DNA of 64,000 nucleotides from Leptospira fainei serovar Hurstbridge str. BUT 6 (GCF_000306235.2 NZ_AKWZ02000006.1:62001-126000), one strand, 5' to 3'. Shown: positions 45,270 through 53,610, numbered from the stretch's first letter. The notes: generated by a model from the letters alone, not told the origin. A program made the numbers and translations.

Positions 45270-45311
45270 AGTTTAACACACAAAATTTCTCGAGCAATTG
45301 ATCGATATCAA
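45270..45311 (-). promoter_or_regulatory. putative class II FNR promoter: TTGAT-CGAT-ATCAA box plus -10
   Basis: A perfect FNR consensus palindrome at 45298-45311. If centred at -41.5, transcription would start at 45263 and the -10 would be at 45270-45275, where TAAACT is found (T, A and final T match TATAAT). That start is only seven bases before the ATG, giving a very short leader. Drives the FAD-dehydrogenase/ThDP operon by inference. Confidence 0.7.
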
Positions 45312-45479
45312 TCTAAGATCCATTATTCGTCATATTTATTTAATATATTTATCCGTTACATCGACGGAGGTCCGTTTTTATTTGCAACAAACAGGAACCA
45401 TTTGCGCTCATATTAAGTGAATTTCGGATAAACCGGAAAATATAATCCTGATTTAATCCAAATATAAAAGGAAATCATA

Positions 45480-46409
45480 ATGAATCTACCGAAGGCAAAA
45501 AAAGGAAAACGAGCGCTACTGGTGGAAGGAGGCGGGATGAAAGGCGCATTCTCCGGCGGAGTACTTCATTCTTTAAATTGCATCCTGCCGGCGCAAAATT
45601 ACGATATAGTCGTAGCAGTATCTTCGGGAGCCTGCTGTGCCGCCTACTATGCGACGACACCCGCTCCGGAACCGGCGGAAGGAGAACATAAGCTTTCAAT
45701 CTGGAAGCGTGAACTAGCCGGTCGAAAATTGATTTCGATACTAAATCCTCTCCGAGGAAAATTCTTTTTAGACCAAAAATATCTAATCGATTACTTATTT
45801 CGTGAAAAATATCCGATACAAACTCAAAATTTCGGGAAATACGGTCTGCCCGAATTGAGGATAGCGGTAAGCAATCTCGGTACACGCACTTCCGAATATA
45901 TCAAAGCGACTTCCGAGAATATTTTCGATCTATTAAAGGCGGCAACTTCTCTACCGATTGCGACGAAAGGAAGGCACAGATTGGCAGGAGGTTCATACTC
46001 GGATGCAGCAATTCTGAATCCGCTTCCTTTGAATGATCTAATCGAAGCCGGGTATAATAACATAACCGTAGTAATGAATTCTCCTCTCGAACATGTGTCT
46101 CCGCCGCTTGATTCACTAAGTCGATTTCTATCTTTTCCCCTGGATCGTAAAATGTCTAAGATCATGAAATCATCTCATCATTTCCATTTTAATAAGGCCA
46201 GAATTCTCGCTGCCAACCCGCCGAAAGGAGTCAAAATTCACGTAATAGCGCCTGATCGGACGCTTCCGGTGGGATTAGTCACAACAAAGCAATCCTTGCT
46301 CGAAGAAACCGTGGAAACCGGAAAAAAAATCGGGCTGCAAGCAGCGATGTATCTCAGGAAAAAATTCAAAAAAAGGAAACTTGAATATAACTCTCCCTTC
46401 GCTACATAA
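45480..46409 (+). CDS. patatin-like phospholipase
   Basis: 309 residues. GGGMKGAFSGGVL provides the oxyanion hole. The nucleophile elbow reads AVSSGAC, with Ala in place of the first Gly of GxSxG. The catalytic Asp is probably in YSDAAILNPLPL, where DAA replaces the usual DGG/DGA. Resembles YjjU-type patatins. Cytoplasmic, no signal. AAGGAAA ribosome binding site. The divergent FNR-type box at 45298 lies about 180 bp upstream, so common control is possible but not needed. Confidence 0.85.
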   Translation: MNLPKAKKGKRALLVEGGGMKGAFSGGVLHSLNCILPAQNYDIVVAVSSGACCAAYYATTPAPEPAEGEHKLSIWKRELAGRKLISILNPLRGKFFLDQKYLIDYLFREKYPIQTQNFGKYGLPELRIAVSNLGTRTSEYIKATSENIFDLLKAATSLPIATKGRHRLAGGSYSDAAILNPLPLNDLIEAGYNNITVVMNSPLEHVSPPLDSLSRFLSFPLDRKMSKIMKSSHHFHFNKARILAANPPKGVKIHVIAPDRTLPVGLVTTKQSLLEETVETGKKIGLQAAMYLRKKFKKRKLEYNSPFAT

Positions 46410-46467
46410 CGTGGATTTGCCGAAATCGATCGGCGTTCGTGGGGATGCCGATCCAATAGGTTCAACA

Positions 46468-46509
46468 GTGATAAAAATCAATTCATTTTGAAATGCGCAT
46501 GTTGTATTA
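46468..46509 (+). promoter_or_regulatory. putative class II FNR promoter: GTGAT-AAAA-ATCAA box plus TATTAT
   Basis: The box at 46468-46481 matches the FNR consensus at 9 of 10 positions. A site centred at -41.5 predicts +1 at 46516 and a -10 at 46504-46509, exactly where TATTAT (5/6) lies. Leader of about 100 bases to the 55-aa gene at 46618. Confidence 0.65.
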
Positions 46510-46617
46510 TTATGATTTTCTGAATCAAATAGTTTAGGTAGGGCGAATAAACATCCCGTTAAAGCGATTTCATTGGAGAACGATATTTAACGGTATTGCC
46601 GTCTCGGGGAGGAGCAT

Positions 46618-46785
46618 ATGAAGCATTTGGTTTTACATTCCTTAATCTGGATCTTATGGCTTTATACGCCAAAAGGCGGAGAGGCATTAGGGACTTATAA
46701 TACTTTAGAAGAATGCAGAAATGCGAAGGCATACGACCCGTCCGGACTCATACATTGGAAGACGGTTTGCCGGGAAAACAAATGA
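46618..46785 (+). CDS. 55-aa putative membrane or exported peptide
   Basis: ATG at 46618 with a strong GGGGAGGAG ribosome binding site just upstream, which supports a real small gene. Starts MKHLVLHSLIWILWLYTPKG, a hydrophobic leader with one Lys, then a short polar part with two Cys (ECRNAKAY and TVCRENK), possibly a disulfide. No lipobox. No family recognised. Lies downstream of the FNR-type promoter at 46468-46509 and 57 bp before the next gene. Confidence 0.65.
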   Translation: MKHLVLHSLIWILWLYTPKGGEALGTYNTLEECRNAKAYDPSGLIHWKTVCRENK

Positions 46786-46842
46786 GCAAATTATCGATAT
46801 TATTTCTTTGAATCAATTTCGAACCCCATTGGTGGCTTTGCG

Positions 46843-47211
46843 ATGAAAGATAACGTCGCTCGACTCCCGTCACTGTCGGAGGCGATTGCTAAAATTTTTC
46901 ATGAAATGATCATCGAATTCGAAGAACATCACCCTCGAATTTACCTACGTCTTTCTTGGAATTTCGAGGCGTCGGAAATATCCCACATTGTCGAATTTCC
47001 GGAGGGAGAATACCTATACGTTAACGTTGAATATCCGAATATCGTCGACTTCATTAACGCGATATCGGCACCGGAGGAAAAAATACTAAGCTCAACGATC
47101 GAAGTCGTTTGCTTCGATTCGGAAAGAAAGCATCCCCAAGAGCTGGCAAGATTCGTAATTTCTAAGCCGATCTACGAATCATCCGCCGTTCTCCTTGCAC
47201 GATCTCATTAA
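46843..47211 (+). CDS. hypothetical protein
   Basis: 122 residues, acidic, soluble. Opens MKDNVARLPSLSEAIAKIFHEM and contains HPRIYLRLSWNFEASEISH. No known domain recognised. It may be co-transcribed with the 55-aa gene 57 bp upstream. Confidence 0.55.
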   Translation: MKDNVARLPSLSEAIAKIFHEMIIEFEEHHPRIYLRLSWNFEASEISHIVEFPEGEYLYVNVEYPNIVDFINAISAPEEKILSSTIEVVCFDSERKHPQELARFVISKPIYESSAVLLARSH

Positions 47212-47525
47212 TCCTAAATGTATCCCTTCGAAGATGGATCGGACCCATTCCGACACTTCGCTTAGCAAACATTGTCGCCAGGCATATAAGAATCAATCCT
47301 GCGATTCGGATCGATTCTCATTCCATGTCACTAAAGACTTTCCGTCCGCAAGCGACTCTTAAACGGTTAAGTTAACATTTTACATCTGCGCATCGAATCC
47401 TCACCTTATGTTCGTATGCAGTCCGTGCAAAAGCTATGGTGACGAAAATCAAGTTTTTTAAGATAGTATTTGTCTTTTAATTACTCGCCAAACTTCTGCA
47501 ATTTTCGCAAAACTTAATTTCGGAA
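47212..47525. other. 314-bp gap, nothing recognised
   Basis: No protein-like frame, strong hairpin or known site seen; holds the promoter of the small gene at 47526. Confidence 0.45.
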
Positions 47526-47753
47526 ATGCGTATGAAACTGGAAGATTTTAAACCTGGCACGCTATTTAAAAAAAAGGGAGGTTACTCTGGAATTATTAAA
47601 TCGGCAGTCCATATTAAGAAGCATGGGTGTCTAGTCGTAAACCTTTACTGTTTCGAAGATGGAAAATCGAAATCAGTGAGAGTCCTTCGGAACAAAAACC
47701 TAGATCAATGGGAATTGATTCCTGGCGTTTTCAACAGCCTATCTTTGCGATAA
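47526..47753 (+). CDS. small hypothetical protein
   Basis: 75 residues (a second ATG is two codons in). Basic, beta-rich pattern: LFKKKGGYSGIIKSAVHIKKHGCLVVNLYCF. Looks like a small SH3-like or nucleic-acid-binding fold, but no family can be named. Followed by a terminator-like hairpin at 47788. Confidence 0.5.
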   Translation: MRMKLEDFKPGTLFKKKGGYSGIIKSAVHIKKHGCLVVNLYCFEDGKSKSVRVLRNKNLDQWELIPGVFNSLSLR

Positions 47754-47787
47754 AATAAGGATTATCATTTGATGATAGGTTAATCCA

Positions 47788-47812
47788 AGGAAGTATTTCT
47801 TCCTGATTTTTC
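47788..47812 (+). terminator. intrinsic terminator-like hairpin
   Basis: AGGAAG/CTTCCT stem with a TATTT loop (47788-47804), followed by GATTTTTC. Weak stem but with a T-run on the plus strand, 35 bp after the stop of the 75-aa gene. Confidence 0.5.
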
Positions 47813-47841
47813 ATGGATTGCGGTCATTTCGGTACTTAACA

Positions 47842-48033
47842 ATGGAAAAACCTCTTTATTTAATCTCCTATCTAAGCGAGTCGGGCGAAAAAATTAGACC
47901 GATCGGTTACAATTTATTCGATTTCCAAAAAGCTATCCTTGAAATCAAAAAGTTGTGTTCCGGAAATCATAAGCTTGACCGGAGAAAATTTTATTTGGAA
48001 GAAATTGGGCAAGAAGAATCTGAGATAGAATAG
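47842..48033 (+). CDS. small hypothetical protein
   Basis: 63 residues from the ATG at 47842 (a TTG at 47818 is also in frame). Sequence MEKPLYLISYLSESGEKIRP, acidic C-terminus. No ribosome binding site is obvious, and no family is recognised. Confidence 0.4.
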   Translation: MEKPLYLISYLSESGEKIRPIGYNLFDFQKAILEIKKLCSGNHKLDRRKFYLEEIGQEESEIE

Positions 48034-48164
48034 TATTCATTGTTAGATATCTGCCGATCCGCAATGGAGGATACTTATCGTCCCAAATTTTATTGGACCC
48101 CGAACATCCGAAGGTTTGTTCGTGGAGTTCTATCAGTTTTTAATTTCGTATATTCGGATAAGCT

Positions 48165-48722
48165 ATGGAGCTTATAAAAAGAACATTTTACTTATATGTC
48201 TTTATTTCGATCTTAAATACATGTAATTTCAGAGATCCAGTTATTCAAAAGGGATGGGAATTAAATCGTCAAGGAATCGAACTTCTGCAAACCAATCCGG
48301 AAAAAGCTCTGAACAAATTCTTAGCAGCCCAAAAGCTCATTCCGGAAATTCCCGACTTTCCTGCGAATGCCGGTCTCGCCTATATGAACTTATCGAAAGA
48401 TAAGGAAGCGCTAGAGAAATTCTCCGAGGCAATTAAAGTCGATCCGGATTACTTTAAAGCTTACTATAATCAAGGTAATATTTTTGAGAAATTAGGGAAC
48501 CATATCCGGGCTATCGAAAGTTATAAGAAAGCTTTGCAAATCGCGCCCGACATGCCCGAGATAATTTATAGCCTGGCGCAAGCATACGAAAACTCGGGAA
48601 ATAAAAAATTAGCGATAGAGAATTATACTTATTTTATAGAAATTGCTCGTACCTCCGTCGAGACAGATATAAGCCAAGCCAAGAAAAAAATAGAAACTCT
48701 TAGCGAAGAGGAACGACAATGA
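48165..48722 (+). CDS. TPR-repeat lipoprotein
   Basis: 185 residues. Hydrophobic leader ending SILNTC at Cys20, a loose lipobox. About four TPR units follow (AGLAYMNLSKDKEALEKFSEAI, AYYNQGNIFEKLGNHIRAIESYKKAL, IIYSLAQAYENSGNKKLAIENY). Probably an envelope scaffold. No clear ribosome binding site. Confidence 0.75.
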   Translation: MELIKRTFYLYVFISILNTCNFRDPVIQKGWELNRQGIELLQTNPEKALNKFLAAQKLIPEIPDFPANAGLAYMNLSKDKEALEKFSEAIKVDPDYFKAYYNQGNIFEKLGNHIRAIESYKKALQIAPDMPEIIYSLAQAYENSGNKKLAIENYTYFIEIARTSVETDISQAKKKIETLSEEERQ

Positions 48723-48957
48723 ATCTTCGAAAACGGGAAGGAAAGATCGAAAACATTCTTCATTTCCGTAATCTAATGTTGCCTAAATTAGGCATCGCGC
48801 TTATTGCAACGTTTGGCTCTCGCACACGCTCTCACTTCACCCGAAAGTCATCTTTTATTTCGGATTGGCTTCTACTTCATTTTAGGATTGCGGAACGCCA
48901 AATAATTTTCTTTGCCTTTTCAAATAAGGCTTAAATCCACGGATAAATTAAATAGAA

Positions 48958-48999
48958 ATGCAACAAAATTGTTGCATTTTTCCGGACTCTTGTTATTAT
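48958..48999 (+). promoter_or_regulatory. ArsR-type operator over the SRPBCC/ArsR promoter
   Basis: Perfect inverted repeat ATGCAACAA-AA-TTGTTGCAT at 48958-48977. The end of the repeat forms a -35-like TTGCAT (48972-48977), with TATTAT at 48994-48999 and a 16-bp spacer. A third ATGCAAC half-site follows at 48998-49004. Binding would block the promoter, so the ArsR gene in this operon probably represses itself. Confidence 0.7.
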
Positions 49000-49017
49000 G
49001 CAACCAAGAGGTAGCAC

Positions 49018-49476
49018 ATGGAAAATCGTATAGAAAAAAGAATCGAAATGGATGCCCCCGTTTCTCGGGTATGGCAGGCTTTGACGGATCATAAGCAATT
49101 TGGAGAATGGTTCCGAGCCAAATTCGAAAACAAGTTTATAGTAGGTCAAGCCAATCAAGCTCGGATGACCTGGCCGGGCTACGAGGATTTTACGTTCGAA
49201 ATTGTTGTAAAAAAAATAGAGCCCGAACGACTCTTCTCTTTTACTTGGCATCCTTACGCTCTCGATATGAAGGTGGACTACTCGAAAGAGGAACCGACGC
49301 TCGTCGAATTTCTACTTGAAAAAACTCATAAGGGAACTTTGCTGACCGTCATCGAGTCAGGATTCGAAAAAATTCCCGAGAACCGTCGCGCGGAAGCATT
49401 CAGAATGAATGAGGGCGGTTGGAGTTCCCAAATGAAGAATATAAACGAGTATGTCGCAGTCCATTCGCAGAGGTGA
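49018..49476 (+). CDS. SRPBCC (AHSA1-like) domain protein
   Basis: 152 residues of the START/SRPBCC fold: IEKRIEMDAPVSRVWQALTDHKQFGEWF, then the TWPGYEDFTFEIVVKKIEPERLFSFTWHP strand series and a C-terminal helix EGGWSSQMKNINEYV. Binds a hydrophobic ligand in related proteins. AGAGGTAG ribosome binding site. Overlaps the ArsR gene by 26 bp; this pairing is widespread. Confidence 0.85.
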   Translation: MENRIEKRIEMDAPVSRVWQALTDHKQFGEWFRAKFENKFIVGQANQARMTWPGYEDFTFEIVVKKIEPERLFSFTWHPYALDMKVDYSKEEPTLVEFLLEKTHKGTLLTVIESGFEKIPENRRAEAFRMNEGGWSSQMKNINEYVAVHSQR

Positions 49477-49798
49477 GACGGCCCGGCTGCATGGATATGC
49501 GGCCTTATTCGCCGCGCTCGGCGACGAGACAAGATTATCTTTAGTTGCAAAGCTTTCAAAAGGACAGCCTCGATCCATCTCTCAATTAACGGAAGGATCG
49601 AAACTGTCCAGACAAGCAGTCACCAAACACCTTAAAGTATTGGAGAACGTAGGAATCGTTCAGAGCACGTATTCTGGGCGCGAAAATCTTTTTGAACTTG
49701 ATACAAAACCTTTTAAAGACATTCGGGAATATCTAGGATTCGTATCGGAGCAATGGGACCAAGCGCTTTCCAGATTGAAATCTTTTGTCGATAGTTAA
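49451..49798 (+). CDS. ArsR-family transcriptional regulator
   Basis: 115 residues. LFAALGDETRLSLVAKLSKGQPRSISQLTEGSKLSRQAVTKHLKVLENVGIV is the winged helix of the AHSA1-linked ArsR type. No metal-binding Cys motif, so it likely senses an organic ligand or protein state. Translated with the upstream SRPBCC gene; the operator at 48958 suggests autorepression. Confidence 0.88.
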   Translation: MSQSIRRGETARLHGYAALFAALGDETRLSLVAKLSKGQPRSISQLTEGSKLSRQAVTKHLKVLENVGIVQSTYSGRENLFELDTKPFKDIREYLGFVSEQWDQALSRLKSFVDS

Positions 49799-49866
49799 GA
49801 AATTCTAAATCGACTTTACTCGAAATAAAGACGTTCCGTTCCATTAAAGACCGATGACAAGAACCT

Positions 49867-50418
49867 TCATTGAATCTTAATCGAAATATCGGTTGGATAA
49901 ACGAGCGATAATGAGTACGGAAAGTAAAGCTCCAGTACGAAAAGATAATTATTCGTAAAACCGCCATTGACTGAACAAGAGATATTATTCGAGCTAGAGC
50001 TACATGAGGCGAGCGCTCTCGAAGCAATATTTGCCGTATTCTCGCTAGAACATATTGCCGGAGGATAATACACAGAAGCGCTTCCAAAACTAGAATTTAG
50101 ATTAGTGGTAGTGGACTGCACTTTATAACTTTGTCCCGCCAATATAGTACCTGCCGCATAACCGACAAACGAATCCCCCCAGTAGGGAGACGGATGCCTA
50201 ATATTATCCTGCGAAAAGGGTAATTTTTGATAAGAGGTCGTCAGTTGAACTATGTTGAAGGTACTGCAAGGGGACGGCTGAGTGAGCAACAAGTAAAGTG
50301 CGACAAACATAAATTGATTTAGCGAATCATCAACTTTGTCATTCGTGTAGTGACCTTGCCGACAATCAAGGAAAGGAATTGAGAGAACTAAAATAAGGAC
50401 GATAGCGCCACTTCTCAT
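49867..50418 (-). CDS. putative exported or lipoprotein, Leptospira-type
   Basis: 183 residues from the ATG at 50418, preceded at distance by GAGG. Hydrophobic leader ends at Cys19 (PFLDC; Asp at -1 makes it a poor lipobox, so it may be a plain signal peptide). The mature part is Ser/Asn/Tyr-rich with several Cys (SCSSSSNNISC). No domain recognised. Confidence 0.55.
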   Translation of the reverse strand: MRSGAIVLILVLSIPFLDCRQGHYTNDKVDDSLNQFMFVALYLLLTQPSPCSTFNIVQLTTSYQKLPFSQDNIRHPSPYWGDSFVGYAAGTILAGQSYKVQSTTTNLNSSFGSASVYYPPAICSSENTANIASRALASCSSSSNNISCSVNGGFTNNYLFVLELYFPYSLSLVYPTDISIKIQ

Positions 50419-50863
50419 TATGAAAAACCTCGGAAGCCGACTTTCTAATAGATTTCCGTCGCAAAATTTCAATTTCTTCCCATCGTTAAATTTCCAATCG
50501 GATTGGGAACTAATTGGAAAAATTCAACAAACCAGCAGCAGGACGTTCCGTCTTCAGACCATTAAAATCATTAGGCTTCGGAGTTATTATAGGCAGAATC
50601 GCGATAAACGCATTCGTTTTTATTTCCGTCTATCATTGAAATCATCCGACTTCCCTTTTTTAATCGATTATTTCGATCCGTAAAAAATATCCTCTGTCGA
50701 AATCTTCCGTATCAAAGTCGATGGAAATGACGGTTAATGTGGTCCACTAAATGAATTCCTTCGAAAAATCAGGGCAAAAACCATGTTGACATCGGGAAAT
50801 CGAAGGAGTTACGATCTCGAAGTTGATAATCGAATTGAAAGAATTCATTTTATCGGAGTAAAA
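50419..50863. other. 445-bp gap between divergent genes
   Basis: No protein-like frame was seen beyond short chance frames. Holds the promoters of the lipoprotein gene (minus) and arsM (plus). Confidence 0.45.
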
Positions 50864-51919
50864 ATGGCGACGGAAACCGCATTCGAAACATTAGAGGCTG
50901 TTCAAAATTATTACGGTAAAGTATTGCAATCAAATAAGGATTTGAAAACATCCGCGTGTTGCAATATCGAATCATTTCCTGCTTCGTATCTTCCGATTAT
51001 CAATAAAATTCATCCTGAAGTTAAAGATAAATTTTACGGCTGCGGATCACCTCTCCCACCCGCTCTTTCCGGTAGGACCGTCTTGGATTTAGGATGCGGA
51101 TCGGGTCGCGACGTTTATCTTCTATCAAAACTTGTGGGAGAAGACGGATATGTTATCGGGGTGGATATGACCGAGGAGCAGCTCCAAGTGGCTCTTTCCC
51201 ATCAGGATTATCATAGAGTTCAATTCGGATACGAAAGTTCTAATGTTTCATTTAAGAAAGGCTATATCGAAGATTTGGAATCCCTAGGAATCGAAGATAA
51301 TTCCGTAGATCTCGTCGTTTCCAATTGTGTAATAAATCTCTCGCCGAACAAGGCATCGGTATTTTCCGAAATCTTTAGAGTTCTGAGACCGGGCGGAGAA
51401 TTATATTTCAGCGACGTATTCGCCGATCGAAGAATTCCGGAAGAACTCAAAGAGGATCCGATTTTATTGGGGGAATGTTTGGGCGGAGCTTTGTATACCG
51501 AGGATTTCCGTCGGCTTCTTTCTCAGTTCGGAGTCAAAGACTTTCGAATCGTTTCTCAAACTAAGATAAATTTACAAAATCAAGATATAGAGCGTAAAAT
51601 CGGACATGTGAATTTTTTCTCCATCACCTATCGCGCATTTAAAATTCCCCTGGAAGACCGTTGCGAGGATTTTGGACAAGTAGCGTTCTATAAGGGAAAT
51701 CTCGAAAATCTCCCGTATAGATTTATATTAGATGATCACCATTTATTTGAGACCGACAAACCCATGTTAGTTTGCGGAAACACCGCGGATATGCTCTCCA
51801 AAACTCGCTATAGCGAATACTTTCAGATTTTGGGGGATAAATCTAAACACTTTGGCCTTTTTGACTGCGGACCTTCTTCAGCCGGAGTATCCGTATCTCA
51901 ATCAGGAGCCTGCTGCTGA
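50864..51919 (+). CDS. arsM: arsenite S-adenosylmethionine methyltransferase
   Basis: 351 residues from the ATG at 50864, which has GGAG five bases upstream; the frame opens at 50783 but those residues look untranslated. SAM site LDLGCGSGRDVYLLS. Arsenic-binding Cys are at SNCVINL and GECLGGAL, with further Cys at SACCN near the start and FYGCG. The C-terminus ends SGACC. Methylates As(III) to less bound or volatile forms. No other ars genes are nearby. Confidence 0.9.
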   Translation: MATETAFETLEAVQNYYGKVLQSNKDLKTSACCNIESFPASYLPIINKIHPEVKDKFYGCGSPLPPALSGRTVLDLGCGSGRDVYLLSKLVGEDGYVIGVDMTEEQLQVALSHQDYHRVQFGYESSNVSFKKGYIEDLESLGIEDNSVDLVVSNCVINLSPNKASVFSEIFRVLRPGGELYFSDVFADRRIPEELKEDPILLGECLGGALYTEDFRRLLSQFGVKDFRIVSQTKINLQNQDIERKIGHVNFFSITYRAFKIPLEDRCEDFGQVAFYKGNLENLPYRFILDDHHLFETDKPMLVCGNTADMLSKTRYSEYFQILGDKSKHFGLFDCGPSSAGVSVSQSGACC

Positions 51920-52036
51920 AAAGATGGAATAAGGAAGCCGCGGCGCTTAAAACCGATGTGCGAATTTTCAGGATAATGGTCGCGATATTGCATTTAATAT
52001 TGTAGGGTAAATGAATTTGGAAAACGAATTAGAAAA

Positions 52037-52489
52037 TTAACTGTCCGTCAGGCTGGAGAATAAAACCCCGATCGCATCGACTCCGTCTTTCTTCAATTTG
52101 AGTTTTACTTGGGATTGCGCATTTCTCCAGCCGACCATACTCTTGCAAAAAATTCCCTCTCCCTCTTTACTCATTGTCACATCCACGCTGCGACCGTTCT
52201 TTTTTAATTGTATAAGACCGTCCTCTTCCATTAACCTTAAATTTCGAGAGAGCGGATTTTTCGATCCGATGAAACTTAGCTATCCGGTTTTGAGAAGCAG
52301 ATCCCGTCTTGATAATGAGAGCGAGAATTGAAAATTGGCTGGAAGTAAGTCCGTAAGGATCTAATTCGTGATCGTAGATATTATTTATTATTGTATATAC
52401 TATAACTTTGCACGTTCCGGAAACGTCTGATCTTAAACGAGATTTTTCAAAAACCGGATATGCCTTACAGAATCGCGCGCCTTTGCCAT
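52037..52489 (-). pseudogene. MarR-family regulator, frameshifted
   Basis: Upstream in one frame: DPYGLTSSQFSILALIIKTG, SQNRIAKFHRIEKSALS; in the next frame: RNLRLMEEDGLIQLKK and a normal MarR ending to the stop at 52037. The join falls in a short GA/CT repeat (52246-52252): adding one CT restores ALSRNL across the recognition helix. The upstream frame also lacks an ATG, GTG or TTG; an ATG at 52489 lies in another frame, so there may be a second indel. Either decayed or phase-variable, or a sequencing error. Confidence 0.7.
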
Positions 52490-52740
52490 GAAATGGGCAT
52501 CGATGCGTCCGTTTCTACCTTTGATCGGCGGTTCAGTCTCGGAGCGCACTCATTCAATAGGTGTTCCGTCCACCGAGGATCTCGCGTAAGGCCTAGTCGC
52601 TTAGAATCGTTATCGTACGCGCTTTCAAACACTTCGTCCCACTAAGCTAAGACGAGCAAAATACGTTGACTCGCAGAAATCAAAACGGTTAAGATTTCAA
52701 AATCAAAAGATTATGGTGAATTTTGCTCGAAGTTAAAATC

Positions 52741-53610
52741 ATGCAAAGTAAGTCGGACAATATCCCTTCGATGAATAAAGATTTAGAGCCGGAAAAATAT
52801 TATATTCTAAACAAATCCGCTTTTCAACACCGCATACGGACCGTAAATTCGATCGCTAGCTTATCGCCATATTTAAAGGTGCAGGAAGATAAGTATCTGC
52901 TAGTAGGCCAAACGGATATTTCGATCGACTGGAATATAAAGTATTCCTTTATGAATACTTTTGCAATTAAGCTTACGCCCGGATTCATATTCAATTTTTT
53001 AAAAATTCCGGCCAATCTCTTTACCAATAAGGTGGTTGATCTAGAAGAAATTTTACCGAAAGAAAAATTCGCACATTTCCGCAAATTAGTCGAATCTTAT
53101 AGTATCATAAGCGAGAAATCGTTTCATATATCGAATTTCTTCAAGAAGATAGATATCGGGAAGAAAGCGATTCTTGCAGAATTTATCGCCCGGAGAATAA
53201 TGGAGAAGCCTGAATTACGGCTGGAAAAATTAGCTTTAGAAATCGGCTATTCTTCAAGGCAGATCCGTCGTTTAGTGCTATCCTATACCGGATTTACGCC
53301 GCAGTTATTGTATAGGATTGCTAAATTCGAAAAATGCAGGCAATCTATTCTGCATCAAAATGAATATTCAATCTTTTCTTTAGTTCAAAAAACATACGAA
53401 AATAAGTATAGCGATCAATCGCACATGATACGCGAATTTAAGCGGTTCGCCGGACAAAATCCTTCTTCATACCTATCTAAAATGTCCGAATTATCCAATA
53501 CCGAATCCAATATATTCATTAAGATCATCTCCGAATTTAAAGGAGATTTGAATGAATATATTAATCATAGTGTTGGCGATAAAAATAGCCGTAATAATTG
53601 TAGCCGCTAA
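52741..53610 (+). CDS. AraC-family transcriptional regulator
   Basis: 289 residues from the ATG at 52741 (a TTG at 52723 is in frame). The C-terminal third has the double helix-turn-helix: LRLEKLALEIGYSSRQIRRL and YSDQSHMIREFKRFAGQNPSSY. The N-terminal part is a ligand domain with no known match. The gene downstream overlaps by 59 bp and is probably its partner or target. Confidence 0.85.
   Translation: MQSKSDNIPSMNKDLEPEKYYILNKSAFQHRIRTVNSIASLSPYLKVQEDKYLLVGQTDISIDWNIKYSFMNTFAIKLTPGFIFNFLKIPANLFTNKVVDLEEILPKEKFAHFRKLVESYSIISEKSFHISNFFKKIDIGKKAILAEFIARRIMEKPELRLEKLALEIGYSSRQIRRLVLSYTGFTPQLLYRIAKFEKCRQSILHQNEYSIFSLVQKTYENKYSDQSHMIREFKRFAGQNPSSYLSKMSELSNTESNIFIKIISEFKGDLNEYINHSVGDKNSRNNCSR

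Noticed and set aside
47763..47777. TATCAT-TTG-ATGATA hairpin
   Set aside because: AT-rich weak stem next to a better terminator candidate at 47788.
48719..48934. A 71-codon frame starting at the end of the TPR lipoprotein gene
   Set aside because: Arg/Phe/Ser-rich with no ribosome binding site and no protein-like pattern; overlaps the SRPBCC promoter approach.
50420..50683. An 87-codon plus-strand frame upstream of arsM
   Set aside because: Arg/Phe/Ser-rich, no ribosome binding site, overlaps the promoter gap; reads as chance.
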